DNA from: IDS-8 sp040902105
GTDB lineage: Bacteria > Pseudomonadota > Gammaproteobacteria > Steroidobacterales > Woeseiaceae
Assembly: GCA_040902105.1 (NCBI GenBank)
Contig: JBBDXW010000034.1
Span: forward strand, 62,001 to 126,000
Length of the DNA: 64,000 nt
Reading direction: 5' to 3'
The notes under the pieces were generated by a model. That model was not told the DNA's origin. It saw nothing but the letters and a program-made list of their open reading frames with translations, and ran no database searches. The position numbers and the translations under genes were made by a program. Shown piece by piece: positions 44,082 through 54,472 of the stretch; position 1 is the first letter of the stretch, and every line of letters starts with the position of its first letter.

Positions 44082-44855
44082 TCAGGTCAGTTTCCTGACG
44101 CCGAGCAGAATCCCCGAGCGTCGCATGTCGTCCATTGCCTGCAGGCCATGCCGGACCAGCGTGTCCGCATCGGGATAGTTGATTTCTTCCGCCAGCCGCA
44201 ACAGCAAGTCCCGTCCCGATGCCTCGTCATCGTTCGTTGCGATCAGGTCCAGCAATTTTGCCGTGACCAGATTCAGCTCCATGAATCCGATCTCGTCGTC
44301 CGCCCCGCGGAAGATGACAAGATACGTCGGCTGGTCGCCCGCGGCTGTCGGCTTGAATTCGGGCGAAATGCGGTGCACCGGGTAACGATACACCAGCGGC
44401 CAGGCGAGTGCGGAGCGTACGGGTACGCCCTTGAGGAGGTCGCCTTGCGTCTCGACGGTCGAGAGGTCGTCGCTTTCCGTAGCAACCGACAACGCGAGTT
44501 CCATCCATTCGTAATGCGCCAGTTCCTTAAGGAACGGGAAGTCGTCGTCGGCGGTCGGGTGCTCCGTGTCGAGAAATTCCAGGAACTCGCGCGGGATCTC
44601 GAGGAAATAAGGCGTATGCGCCCGGTGTCGCGACATGAATTCTCGCACCATGCCTTGCCATTTCTTCGGCTCATGCAACTTCTTCAGCACAGGGAATGTG
44701 CTGCCGAGGAGATTGAGGAGGTTATTGAAAAACAGTTCGCGGTAGATCGCCATGCGGCGATCCTCGATGCGGCCGGGCGCCGGATTCAGGTCAGGATTAC
44801 GGATATGGGCGGCAAAGGCGTACTGTTTGCGCTGGAATTCCGGGATCTCAGCCAC
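44082..44855 (-). CDS. DUF2063 protein (HvfC/BufC-like RiPP maturation partner)
   Basis: 257 residues from GTG at 44855, overlapping the end of the DUF692 gene by 8 bp. N-terminal DUF2063: EIPEFQRKQYAFAAHIRNP...RRMAIYRELFFNNLLNLLGSTFPVLKKL...FMSRHRAHTPYFLEIPREFLEFL. The C-terminal winged part includes PVHRISPEFKPT and FMELNLVTAKLL. It pairs with DUF692 enzymes to present a Cys-containing precursor peptide. Substrate peptide unknown. Confidence 0.88.
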   Translation of the reverse strand: MAEIPEFQRKQYAFAAHIRNPDLNPAPGRIEDRRMAIYRELFFNNLLNLLGSTFPVLKKLHEPKKWQGMVREFMSRHRAHTPYFLEIPREFLEFLDTEHPTADDDFPFLKELAHYEWMELALSVATESDDLSTVETQGDLLKGVPVRSALAWPLVYRYPVHRISPEFKPTAAGDQPTYLVIFRGADDEIGFMELNLVTAKLLDLIATNDDEASGRDLLLRLAEEINYPDADTLVRHGLQAMDDMRRSGILLGVRKLT

Positions 44856-45732
44856 GCCCGGCCTCCGCAATGCCGGGCGATGCCGGCAGCACGTCGCTCT
44901 GCATGGATTTGATCCGCCGAACTTCATCCAGCAGGTGCTCCACCGGTGGAAAATTGAAGTCTCTTTCAAGCAAGGTCGGCACCGGGCCGAAATGCGCAAA
45001 TGCGTCGGCCAGCAGGCGCCATGCGGCGTCGCCGACGGCGGCGCCGTGGGTGTCGACCCGCAGGTCCTCCGCCTCGACATAGTGCCCGGCCTGGTGAAAG
45101 TAACGAACGCGCTCTTTCGGCATTGCAAGCAGGAATTCGCGCGCGTCGTAGCGGTGATTGATGCTGTTGACGACGATGTTGTTTATGTCGAGCAACAGAT
45201 CGCAGTCCGCTTCCTCGAGGACGGCGAGCGTAAACTCGATCTCGCTCATCGACGTGTCGGTCTGCGCGTAATAGGAGACGTTTTCGATGGCGATGCGCCG
45301 TTCCATCACGTCCTGCACGCGGCGAATGCGCCCGGCGACGTACGAAACCGCATCTTCCGTGAACGGAATCGGCATCAGATCATAAAGATGACCGTCGTCC
45401 CCGCAGTAGCTCAGGTGCTCGGAATAGGACTGGATACCGTGCTCGTCCATGAAGCTCTTGATATTGCAGAGCAACGATTCATCGAGCGGAGTCGGAGCGC
45501 CGATGCTCAAGGAAAGCCCGTGTAACAGAAACGGATACCGCTCGGTAAAAAAGCGCAGCTTCTTGCCGAGCTTGCCGCCGACGTCAATCCAGTTTTCCGG
45601 CGCGACCTCCATAAAGTCGATCTCGCCAGGCGGACTTTTCATCAGCTCATCCATCAATCCACGACGCAGCCCCAGCCCAGCGCCGCGTACGGATAAGTTC
45701 CCGCGCCTGTCAGTCACTGCGTTCACGCTCAT
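44848..45732 (-). CDS. DUF692 multinuclear iron oxidase (HvfB/BufB/MbnB-like)
   Basis: 294 residues. Metal ligands visible along the TIM-barrel strands: LLHGLSLSIG (His), YSEHLSYCG (Glu, His), IENVSYYA (Glu), LLLDINNIVVNSINH (Asp, His), YFHQAGH (His, His), VDTHGAAV (Asp, His). This family converts Cys residues of precursor peptides to oxazolone/thioamide or thiooxazole groups using iron and O2. First gene of a three-gene operon with DUF2063 and DoxX. No Cys-rich precursor gene lies in the 144 bp upstream. Confidence 0.92.
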   Translation of the reverse strand: MSVNAVTDRRGNLSVRGAGLGLRRGLMDELMKSPPGEIDFMEVAPENWIDVGGKLGKKLRFFTERYPFLLHGLSLSIGAPTPLDESLLCNIKSFMDEHGIQSYSEHLSYCGDDGHLYDLMPIPFTEDAVSYVAGRIRRVQDVMERRIAIENVSYYAQTDTSMSEIEFTLAVLEEADCDLLLDINNIVVNSINHRYDAREFLLAMPKERVRYFHQAGHYVEAEDLRVDTHGAAVGDAAWRLLADAFAHFGPVPTLLERDFNFPPVEHLLDEVRRIKSMQSDVLPASPGIAEAGRG

Positions 45733-45876
45733 TCACCCATTAGACCGAAACTCACCACCGAATATTACAGAACCGCAAAACCACAATCGAAAGCAGTGAC
45801 GAAAATGACCACGGGGCCCTACCCAGAGGAGCGATCCGGCGCATGAATTTCAAATCAGCTACCAGGACAAGCGCCC

Positions 45877-46299
45877 TTAGACCAGGCGTTTCAACCGTTC
45901 AAGGTATTCCTGCTCATCCGGCGCCCTGTTCTCCCGTTGCGCCTCCCACAATGTTTCCGCAAGGCAATCGATCGCGCGGTGCTCGGCATCGAGGCGGTTC
46001 GACGAGTGCGCGGCGATGTCATTGAAGGCGCTTCTGATGCCGGGCGGCCGATCGGTGGCGATCTGATCGCGGAGGGCGAGATGCAGCCCCATATGCAGAA
46101 ACGGGTTGGTCTGACCGCCCTCGGGCGCAAATGAGGCGTCGAACTCCTCGCCCGATACGACCGCCTGATATTCCGGATGATCTCCGATGACCTGGGCGAT
46201 CTGGGATTCGAGCGGGCTCAGGATTTCACCCGCGCACGCCTTGCGCCAGGCATCGGCGTACATTTTCCGCAGTTCGAACCTGTCCTGACCGAAGATCAT
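45877..46299 (-). CDS. DUF1841 family protein
   Basis: 140 residues: MIFGQDRFELRKMYADAWRKACAGEILSPLESQIAQVIGDHPEYQ and NPFLHMGLHLALRDQIATDRP are the DUF1841 signature. A C-terminal helical part has HRAIDCLAETLWEAQR. Function unknown. Its ATG overlaps the nth stop by 4 bp, a pairing common in proteobacteria. Confidence 0.92.
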   Translation of the reverse strand: MIFGQDRFELRKMYADAWRKACAGEILSPLESQIAQVIGDHPEYQAVVSGEEFDASFAPEGGQTNPFLHMGLHLALRDQIATDRPPGIRSAFNDIAAHSSNRLDAEHRAIDCLAETLWEAQRENRAPDEQEYLERLKRLV

Positions 46300-46943
46300 G
46301 GCTCAATTGTAGCGACTGTCTTGAAGCGATACTCGCACAGGTCCGCGATGATACAGACGGGGCATTCGGGCCGCCGCGCTTTGCACACGTAGCGGCCGTG
46401 CACTATGAGCCAATGGTGTGCATCCTTGCGGAATTCCTCCGGCGTCAGCCGGGTGAGCCGTGTTTCGACCTCAAGCGGCGATTTGCCTGTGGCAATGCGC
46501 GTACGATTTGCGACGCGAAAAATATGTGTATCGACGGCAATCACCGGCTCGCCAAACGCCGTGTTGAGAACGACGTTGGCGGTCTTTCTGCCGACACCGG
46601 GCAGGGCCTCCAGCTCTTCGCGCGAACGCGGCACCTGTCCGCCGTGCCGTTCGATCAGGATCTTGCAGGTCTTGATGATGTTTTCGGCCTTGCTGTTGAA
46701 CAGACCGATCGCCTGTATGTATGGCTTGAGACCGTCAATGCCAAGTTCGAACATCTTATGCGGCGTGGGAGCAACCGGAAACAGCTTCGCGCTGGCCTTG
46801 TTGACGCCGACGTCGGTGGCCTGCGCCGAAAGTATGACGGAGATCAGCAACTGGAACGGGTTGCTGTATTTCAACTCCGTGCCCGGGTGCGGATTCTGCT
46901 CCCGCAGCCGGGAGTAAATCGCGATGCGTTTCTCGCGGTTCAA
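46296..46943 (-). CDS. nth: endonuclease III
   Basis: 215 residues. Helix-hairpin-helix LPGVGRKTANVVLN with catalytic Lys, then AVDTHIFRVANR with the catalytic Asp. The [4Fe-4S] ligands are C-x6-C-x2-C-x5-C in CKARRPECPVCIIADLC. It is a DNA glycosylase/AP lyase for oxidised pyrimidines. It lies downstream of rnfE, the usual rnf-nth linkage of gammaproteobacteria. Confidence 0.97.
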   Translation of the reverse strand: MNREKRIAIYSRLREQNPHPGTELKYSNPFQLLISVILSAQATDVGVNKASAKLFPVAPTPHKMFELGIDGLKPYIQAIGLFNSKAENIIKTCKILIERHGGQVPRSREELEALPGVGRKTANVVLNTAFGEPVIAVDTHIFRVANRTRIATGKSPLEVETRLTRLTPEEFRKDAHHWLIVHGRYVCKARRPECPVCIIADLCEYRFKTVATIEP

Positions 46944-46956
46944 GGGCGAGCGATGC

Positions 46957-48310
<1,354 letters not shown>

Positions 48311-48314
<4 letters not shown>

Positions 48315-49360
48315 CGAGCCTCGTTTTTTGCATGCCCGACGATGCGCGGTCTCGTCAGGTAATCGATCGCCGGCCTTGCCATGTTCATGAGCAGGACGGC
48401 GAACGCGACGCCGTCGGCGTAACTGCCCCAGCGGCGGATCGCATAGATAAGGAATCCGATCCCGAAACCGTAGATCAAACGTCCGCGCGGGCTGGTCGCG
48501 GCGGTCACGGGGTCGGTAGCGATGAAAAATGCGCACAGGATCGTGCCGCCGCTGAACAGATAGAAGCCGGGGCTCGCGTGCACGCCGGTGTCTAGAAAAT
48601 ACATGATGCCGGAGGGCACCAGCAGTCCCGTCAGCACAGCGACGGGAATATGCCAGCGAATGATCTTGCGCACGAGCAGCCACGCGCCGCCGATTGCGGT
48701 GAAATTGCCGATCCACTCCCAACCGCGGCCGCCGAAATCACCCATGAGCGGATTACTGTACATTTCGTCGAACGTGAGCATGTTCTTGAGGCCTGTTTTG
48801 ACCGTGTCGAGCGGCGTTGCCCGGCTGATCGCGTCGAAACTCAGGTAGTCCGGCAGCGATCCTGTCAGCGTGTATCGCGCGGTCTCGTAAAAACTCAGGT
48901 AGTGATAATCGATGTCGCCGATGCGCGGGGCTGTCCAGAAATTCATGTACGTCGGAAAGGCCACGAGCGCCACAACGTAGCCGACCATGGCCGGGTTGAA
49001 AATGTTGTAACCCATTCCTCCGTACAGATGCTTTGCAACGACGATGGCGAAAAGCGAAGCGGTTGCAGTAACCCACCACGGACAAAGCGCCGGCATTGAG
49101 AATGCAATAAGTGCAGCCGTGACCAGCGCCGTGAAGTCCGACAAGGCCGTCTCCGGCGATTTGTCGCGCAGATGCGTCATGAACGCTTCACCGGCCGCGC
49201 AGAAAAGCGCGGCTACCAGCAGATTCAGGACAAAGCCCGCACCGAAGAACCAGAAATACGCGAGAGCAGCGGGGACCAGCGCGTACAACACCTCACGCAT
49301 CATTGCGCCGACGTTGGTTGCAGGCCGTACGTATGGAGCTTCGCGACGTTCGAATTCCAC
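48311..49360 (-). CDS. rnfD: Rnf/Rsx electron transport complex subunit D
   Basis: 349 residues with about nine membrane helices (NqrB/RnfD family): MREVLYALVPAALAYFWFFG, GGMGYNIFNPAMVGYVVALVAFPTYM, HASPGFYLFSGGTILCAFFIATDPVTAATSPRGRLIYG. The segment at the covalent FMN site reads DAISRATPLDT where [ST]GAT is usual; the Thr is kept and Gly is Arg. Overlaps rnfG by 4 bp. Confidence 0.95.
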
Positions 49361-49365
49361 CTTGC

Positions 49366-50973
49366 CTAATCCCCGGGATCTTTTTTCGTGCGTTCTTCTT
49401 GCGGATCCTCAACTGAGCGATTCCTTGTCGATCTTTCTTCGGTCGATTTTCCCCTGGTTAATTTTTCCTTGTGGCGCGACCGCTCCACCATTTCCTGAAT
49501 CTCTTTCGGCCCCGCGGTGACGGCCGCCCGTTTCTGCTGTGCCAGTTCATCGTCACGCATTTGTTCTTCGAGTTCGCGCCGCAGCGTTCGCGACTCGAAG
49601 CGCCGGCGCGCACGTTCTGCGCGGGCCTTTTCGTCAGCCAGTTCTCTTATGCGCGCCTTGGCCTGACGGAAACTCGCCATCAACGGAATATGGCTGGGGC
49701 AAACGAGGTCGCAGCAAGCGCATTCGATGCAGTCAATGAGACCGTGCGCCCGGAGTTTCGCCTCATCGTCTGCGCAGGCGAACCAGTACAGTTCCTGCGG
49801 CTGTAACACGACCGGGCAGACCACGGCACACTCGCCGCAGCGAATGCAGGGCCGCTCATCCAGGGCCGGCGCATAGTGCGACATGACCAGAATGCAGTTC
49901 GTTGCCTTGACCAGCGGCACGCGATCCGTGGTCACCGATTTTCCCATCATCGGTCCCCCGACGATCATCTGTTTGGCCCTGTCGGTATAGCCGCCGGCAA
50001 ACTCGATGATATCGGCGAGCGTCGTACCGAGCCGTGCCAGGACGTTCATCGGTGCGGCGACACCGTCGCCCGTGACGGTGGTGACGCGCGAGATCAGGGG
50101 CTCGCCTTCGCAGATCCAGCGATATACCGCTGCGGCAGTGCCGACGTTCTGCACCAGGCAGCCGGCGTCCGTGGGGAGTCCGCCGCTCGGTACTTCCTTG
50201 TTCGTAACCAACTGCACGAGCTGGTCTTCACCTCCCGAGGGATAAATCGTCGGCACCAGTTTCAGGACGATGCGCTCGTCCTTCAGTTCGGCGAGCGCAT
50301 CGGCAATGCTGTGAATCGCCTCCGGCTTATCGCTTTCAACGGCGACATAGCACTTCTGCAGCCCGAGCGCATGCATGAGTATCTGCGCGCCTTTGACCAC
50401 GTCGCCGGCCCGTTCACGCATCAGCATGTCGTCGCAGCTGATGTACGGTTCGCACTCCACGCCGTTCAGCAACAGGTACTCAAGCTGCGCCGTGTTTGCC
50501 TGCATGAGTTTCTGCGCGGTCGGAAAGACGGCGCCGCCCAATCCGACGATGCCGCCCTGCAGGATTTTCTGCAGCAGTGACTCCCGGGGGAGCGTGTGAT
50601 ACGGCACGACAGGTTCCGGCAGCTCGATTCCCTCATCGCGGCCGTCGCATTCGATGACGATGCAGGGCGCAGGCTCGCCATAGCGCCGCGATACGGGCCA
50701 CGGTTCTATCGCGACGACTTTGCCGGATGACGAAGCGTGTACAGGTGCACTCAGCGCGCCGCCGGAATCGGCGATCAACTGACCTTTCAGCACTTTCTCA
50801 CCGATGCCGACCACGGGCTGTGCCGCGTTGCCGGAGTGCTGTGTCAGCGGCAATACGAGCTGGGCGGGCACCGGTACGACCTGAATGGCAGCGGAAGTCG
50901 ATTTCACCTTTTCGCCGGGGAGGCGCAGTCCGCCCTGCAGTTTGCCGAGATCGTATGTCGGTGCCGCACTCAT
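49366..50973 (-). CDS. rnfC: Rnf/Rsx electron transport complex subunit C
   Basis: 535 residues. N-terminal GGLRLPGEK, GGIVGLGGAVFPTAQKL (FMN/NADH site), NGVECEPYISCDD, then two ferredoxin-type clusters CIRCGECAVVCP and CIECACCDLVCP. The C-terminal tail of about 110 residues is charged (RARRRFESRTLRRELEEQM). RnfC is the NADH-oxidising entry of the complex. Overlaps rnfB by 4 bp. Confidence 0.96.
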   Translation of the reverse strand: MSAAPTYDLGKLQGGLRLPGEKVKSTSAAIQVVPVPAQLVLPLTQHSGNAAQPVVGIGEKVLKGQLIADSGGALSAPVHASSSGKVVAIEPWPVSRRYGEPAPCIVIECDGRDEGIELPEPVVPYHTLPRESLLQKILQGGIVGLGGAVFPTAQKLMQANTAQLEYLLLNGVECEPYISCDDMLMRERAGDVVKGAQILMHALGLQKCYVAVESDKPEAIHSIADALAELKDERIVLKLVPTIYPSGGEDQLVQLVTNKEVPSGGLPTDAGCLVQNVGTAAAVYRWICEGEPLISRVTTVTGDGVAAPMNVLARLGTTLADIIEFAGGYTDRAKQMIVGGPMMGKSVTTDRVPLVKATNCILVMSHYAPALDERPCIRCGECAVVCPVVLQPQELYWFACADDEAKLRAHGLIDCIECACCDLVCPSHIPLMASFRQAKARIRELADEKARAERARRRFESRTLRRELEEQMRDDELAQQKRAAVTAGPKEIQEMVERSRHKEKLTRGKSTEERSTRNRSVEDPQEERTKKDPGD

Positions 50974-51485
50974 CGCGCCGCCACCATGCTAATGCAGTCC
51001 ACAGGGCAGCGCGGCACGCACAGTTCACAGCCGGTGCATTCACTTGCGATCACCGTGTGCATGAACCGGTGAGCGCCCGTAATCGCGTCGACAGGGCAGG
51101 CATCGCGGCAATACGTGCAACCGATGCAGAGTGATTCATCGATGATCGCGACACCGTTAATGGATGCCGTCGAAGCAGACTCGGGAGAACGGGCTACGGG
51201 CAGCACTTCCCGGTCGAGCAGGGCGGCGAGGTGCCGGACGGTGTCGTCGCCGCCGGGCGGGCACAGGTTGATGGCCGCGCCGTCGTTGGCGATCGCCGCC
51301 GCGTAAGGGCGGCAACCCGGATAGCCGCATTGCGCGCATTGCGTCTGCGGCAGCAGGTCGTTTACCCGGTCGACCAGCCGGTCGCTGCCGGGCGGCAGGC
51401 GGCGCGAAGCAAAACCGAGCAACAGTCCCGCAGCGAGCGCGATGCCGGTGAGCGTGACAACAGCGATGATAAAGGCAAGCCACAT
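50970..51485 (-). CDS. rnfB: Rnf/Rsx electron transport complex subunit B
   Basis: 171 residues from ATG at 51485; an upstream extension in frame overlaps rnfA and is not homologous. One membrane helix (MWLAFIIAVVTLTGIALAAGLLLG), the 4Fe-4S motif LLPQTQCAQCGYPGCRPYA, and two ferredoxin clusters CIGCTYCRDACP and CTGCELCVPRCP. It passes electrons between the membrane part and ferredoxin. Confidence 0.95.
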   Translation of the reverse strand: MWLAFIIAVVTLTGIALAAGLLLGFASRRLPPGSDRLVDRVNDLLPQTQCAQCGYPGCRPYAAAIANDGAAINLCPPGGDDTVRHLAALLDREVLPVARSPESASTASINGVAIIDESLCIGCTYCRDACPVDAITGAHRFMHTVIASECTGCELCVPRCPVDCISMVAAR

Positions 51486-51516
51486 GGTCAGATTGGCGTA
51501 CGCATGGCCAACGGGG

Positions 51517-52098
51517 TCACTGCCGTGCCATCCCGGAGAAACCCATAAAGGCCAGCGACATGATGCCCGCGGTGACCAAAGCAATGGCCGTGCCGCGAAA
51601 CGGCAACGGAATATCGGCGGAAATCAGCTTCTCCCGTACCGCCGCAAACATTACCAGCACCAGCGCAAATCCCGCTGAGGCGCCGAAACCGAAGAACACC
51701 GACTGCACGAATCCTTTTGCGGCTTGCACGTTGAGCAACGCCACACCCAGAACGGCACAGTTGGTGGCAATGAGCGGAATGTAGATGCCGAGCACCTCAT
51801 GCAGCAAAGGGCTCAGCCGCCGCACCATGATCTCGGTGAATTGCACACTTGCGGCTATGACAAGAATGAAGCTGATCGTGCGCAGATATTCGAGTCCCAG
51901 CGGCACCAGCAGATACTGGTGCAACAGGTAACTGACCGCCGAGGACAGGGTCAGTACGAACGCGGTAGCAAGCGACATGCCGAACGCCGCTTCGAGACTG
52001 CGCGACACCCCCATGAACGGGCACAGCCCCAGGAACCGGACCAACACGAAGTTGTTGACCAGGACCGTGGCAACCAATATGAGAATGAGGTCAGTCAT
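51517..52098 (-). CDS. rnfA: Rnf/Rsx electron transport complex subunit A
   Basis: 193 residues, six helices. VNNFVLVRFLGLCPFMGVSRS and IYIPLIATNCAVLGVALLN hold the membrane Cys residues. First gene of rnfABCDGE, transcribed leftwards. The complex either makes reduced ferredoxin or keeps SoxR reduced; no sox genes are nearby. Confidence 0.96.
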   Translation of the reverse strand: MTDLILILVATVLVNNFVLVRFLGLCPFMGVSRSLEAAFGMSLATAFVLTLSSAVSYLLHQYLLVPLGLEYLRTISFILVIAASVQFTEIMVRRLSPLLHEVLGIYIPLIATNCAVLGVALLNVQAAKGFVQSVFFGFGASAGFALVLVMFAAVREKLISADIPLPFRGTAIALVTAGIMSLAFMGFSGMARQ

Positions 52099-52237
52099 TG
52101 CGTTGTCCGCATAGCAAGGTCGAAAAAGTGCATGGCGGATGGGAGGTTATGGGAAGCCCGGCCTGTACCGGCGTTGTCGGGACCGGCTCTATTGTAGAGC
52201 TTTGACGGGCGTCCGTCGCGGCGCGCCGGGCGTTGCG

Positions 52238-54244
52238 CTATTTGACCCGCATGCCGGGCAGGGCGCCTTCGTCCGGAGACAGCAGGAACACGTCTTCGCC
52301 GCCCGGACCTGCCGCGAGCACCATCCCTTCCGACGTGCCGAAGCGCAGCGTCCGGGACTTGAGGTTGGCAACTGCCACGACGTAACGGCCGACCAGGTCG
52401 TCCGCTTCGTAGGCTGCTTTGATGCCTGCAAAAACCGTGCGTTGCCCGGAACCCAGATCGAGCGTCAGCCGCAGCAACTTGTCGGCGCCGTCGACAGGCT
52501 CTGCGTGACTGATGCGCGCGATACGCAGATCGACTTTCATGAAATCGTCGATGGAAATCTCCGGGACATCAGACTCTGCTGCGGCGTCAACCGCCGGTTC
52601 TATGGATTGTTCGATCATCTGTTCAATCTGCCTCGAATCGACGCGCGTGAGTAAAGGCTTATATGCGGCAATTTCGCGATCGAGGAGCGGCGTCGATGCC
52701 GATTCCCACAGCCACGGCCCCTCGCCGAACAGTGTCTGCGCATCCTTCGCTACTCTGGGTATCACGGGCGTCAGATAAATGGCCAGGACGCGGAACAGAT
52801 TCAGGCCTTGCGTGCAGACCAGCTGAACGTTGGCAAGTTGCTGTTCGTCCTTGACCATGGCCCAGGGTTTTTTCTCTTCGATGTAGCGATTGGCCCGATC
52901 GGCAAGCGCCATGATCGTGCGTATGGCCTTCGAATATTCGCGCGCCTCGAAATGATCCGCGGTCACCTCCGATGCTTGCACAAATTCTGCGTACAGCTGC
53001 GGATCTTCGAGTTTCGCTGCGAGGCGGCCGCCAAACCTTTTGCTGATAAAGCCGGCGCAGCGACTCGCAATATTGACCAGCTTGCCCACCAGGTCGGAAT
53101 TGACCCGTGCAACGAAGTCATCGAAGTTGAGATCGATGTCATCCATGCCCGGCCCGAGTTTGGCTGCGTAGTAGTAACGCAGGTGGCTCGGATCGAGATG
53201 ATCGAGATAGGTGCGGGCATTGATGAAGGTGCCGCGCGATTTCGACATCTTCTTGCCGTTTACCGTGAGGAAGCCGTGCGCAAATACGCTGTTCGGCTGC
53301 CGGAACCCTGCACCTTCCAGCACAGCGGGCCAGAACAGCGTATGAAAATACACGATGTCCTTGCCGATGAAGTGATAGACCTCGGTATCGTGACCCGGCA
53401 TCCAGTATTCGTCGAAGTCGAGCCCGGGTTGCCGCTTGCAAAAATGCAGGAAGCTCGCAACGTAACCCACCGGCGCATCGAGCCAGACGTAAAAGTACTT
53501 GTCGTCGGTCCCGGGAATCAGGAAGCCGAAGTAAGGCGCGTCCCGGGATATGTCCCAGTCCTTCAGCCCGGCCTCGAACCATTCCTCCAGTTTGCTGGTA
53601 ATCGATCGGTGCAGTGATGCCGCGCCAATCCATTTTTTCAGCCGGTCGTCGAACTCGCTCAGGCGGAAAAAGTAATGCTCGGATTCCTTCCACAGCGGCC
53701 GCGTGCCGGACAACACCGAGACAGGATCGATAAGGTCGATCGGCGCATAGGTGGCGCCGCAGACCTCGCAGGCGTCGCCGTACTGGTCCGCGCTGTCACA
53801 GCGCGGGCAGGTGCCGCGGACGAAGCGATCCGGGAGGAACATCTTCTCCACAGCGTCGTACGCCTGCTCGATAGTCTTCGTATAGATATGCCCGGCGTCC
53901 CTCAAGGCCAGGTATATGCGTCCGACGAGCTGCTCGTTTTCCTCGGAGTGCGTCGAATGAAAATTGTCGAACGCGACGCCGAAATCCTGCAGATCCCGCT
54001 GCTGTTCTTCCGCTACGCGCGCGATGAGTTCAACCGGAGTTATACTTTCCTCGCGCGCCTTGATCATGATCGGCGTGCCGTGCGCGTCGCTTGCACACAC
54101 GTAGGTGCACTGGTGCCCGCGCAGTTTCTGAAAACGTGCCCAGATGTCGGAATACAGATATTCCACCATATGGCCGAGGTGTATCGAACCATTGGCGTAG
54201 GGGAGGGCACTGCTGACGAGAATCTTGCGAACGACGGACGGCAT
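52238..54244 (-). CDS. metG: methionyl-tRNA synthetase
   Basis: 668 residues from ATG at 54244; the frame runs on to 54448 through a repeat and is not coding there. HIGH-type SSALPYANGSIHLGHM, zinc cluster GTCPRCDSADQYGDACEVCG, and KMSKS in GKKMSKSRGTF. The C-terminal EMAP/Trbp111-like dimerisation domain has IDDFMKVDLRIARISHAEPVDGADKLLRLTLDLG. Full-length standard enzyme charging tRNA-Met. Confidence 0.97.
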   Translation of the reverse strand: MPSVVRKILVSSALPYANGSIHLGHMVEYLYSDIWARFQKLRGHQCTYVCASDAHGTPIMIKAREESITPVELIARVAEEQQRDLQDFGVAFDNFHSTHSEENEQLVGRIYLALRDAGHIYTKTIEQAYDAVEKMFLPDRFVRGTCPRCDSADQYGDACEVCGATYAPIDLIDPVSVLSGTRPLWKESEHYFFRLSEFDDRLKKWIGAASLHRSITSKLEEWFEAGLKDWDISRDAPYFGFLIPGTDDKYFYVWLDAPVGYVASFLHFCKRQPGLDFDEYWMPGHDTEVYHFIGKDIVYFHTLFWPAVLEGAGFRQPNSVFAHGFLTVNGKKMSKSRGTFINARTYLDHLDPSHLRYYYAAKLGPGMDDIDLNFDDFVARVNSDLVGKLVNIASRCAGFISKRFGGRLAAKLEDPQLYAEFVQASEVTADHFEAREYSKAIRTIMALADRANRYIEEKKPWAMVKDEQQLANVQLVCTQGLNLFRVLAIYLTPVIPRVAKDAQTLFGEGPWLWESASTPLLDREIAAYKPLLTRVDSRQIEQMIEQSIEPAVDAAAESDVPEISIDDFMKVDLRIARISHAEPVDGADKLLRLTLDLGSGQRTVFAGIKAAYEADDLVGRYVVAVANLKSRTLRFGTSEGMVLAAGPGGEDVFLLSPDEGALPGMRVK

Positions 54245-54305
54245 AAACGACAACTGCTTCGGGATTGAATCAAAGGCGGCGATTATGCCACGGCGACGCG
54301 TATTC

Positions 54306-54437
54306 GGTGCCGGACTTGGATCTTTGGACATTTCGCTGCGGGCCGATTCAAACCGCGTTTCCAGCTGAAATGTCCTAAAATTCAAGTCCGGCACCGAACG
54401 CACAGCTGAAATGTCCAAAAATCCAAGTCCGGCACCG
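54306..54437. repeat. three-copy palindromic repeat between metG and pilT-like gene
   Basis: A unit GGTGCCGGACTTGGA...GGACATTTC occurs once forward (54306-54338) and twice inverted (54362-54398 and 54402-54437). The forward and first inverted copies can form a long hairpin upstream of metG. No other copy is seen in the window. Confidence 0.8.
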
Positions 54438-54472
54438 CACGGCGGCACCGAACGGAGGGGTTTGAACGGATC

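Noticed and set aside
45733..45876. Hidden Cys-rich RiPP precursor upstream of the DUF692 gene
   Set aside because: No frame on either strand has a signal peptide followed by repeated Cys.
54245..54448. 68-residue N-terminal extension of MetG
   Set aside because: It is translated repeat DNA; MetG homology starts at ATG 54244.
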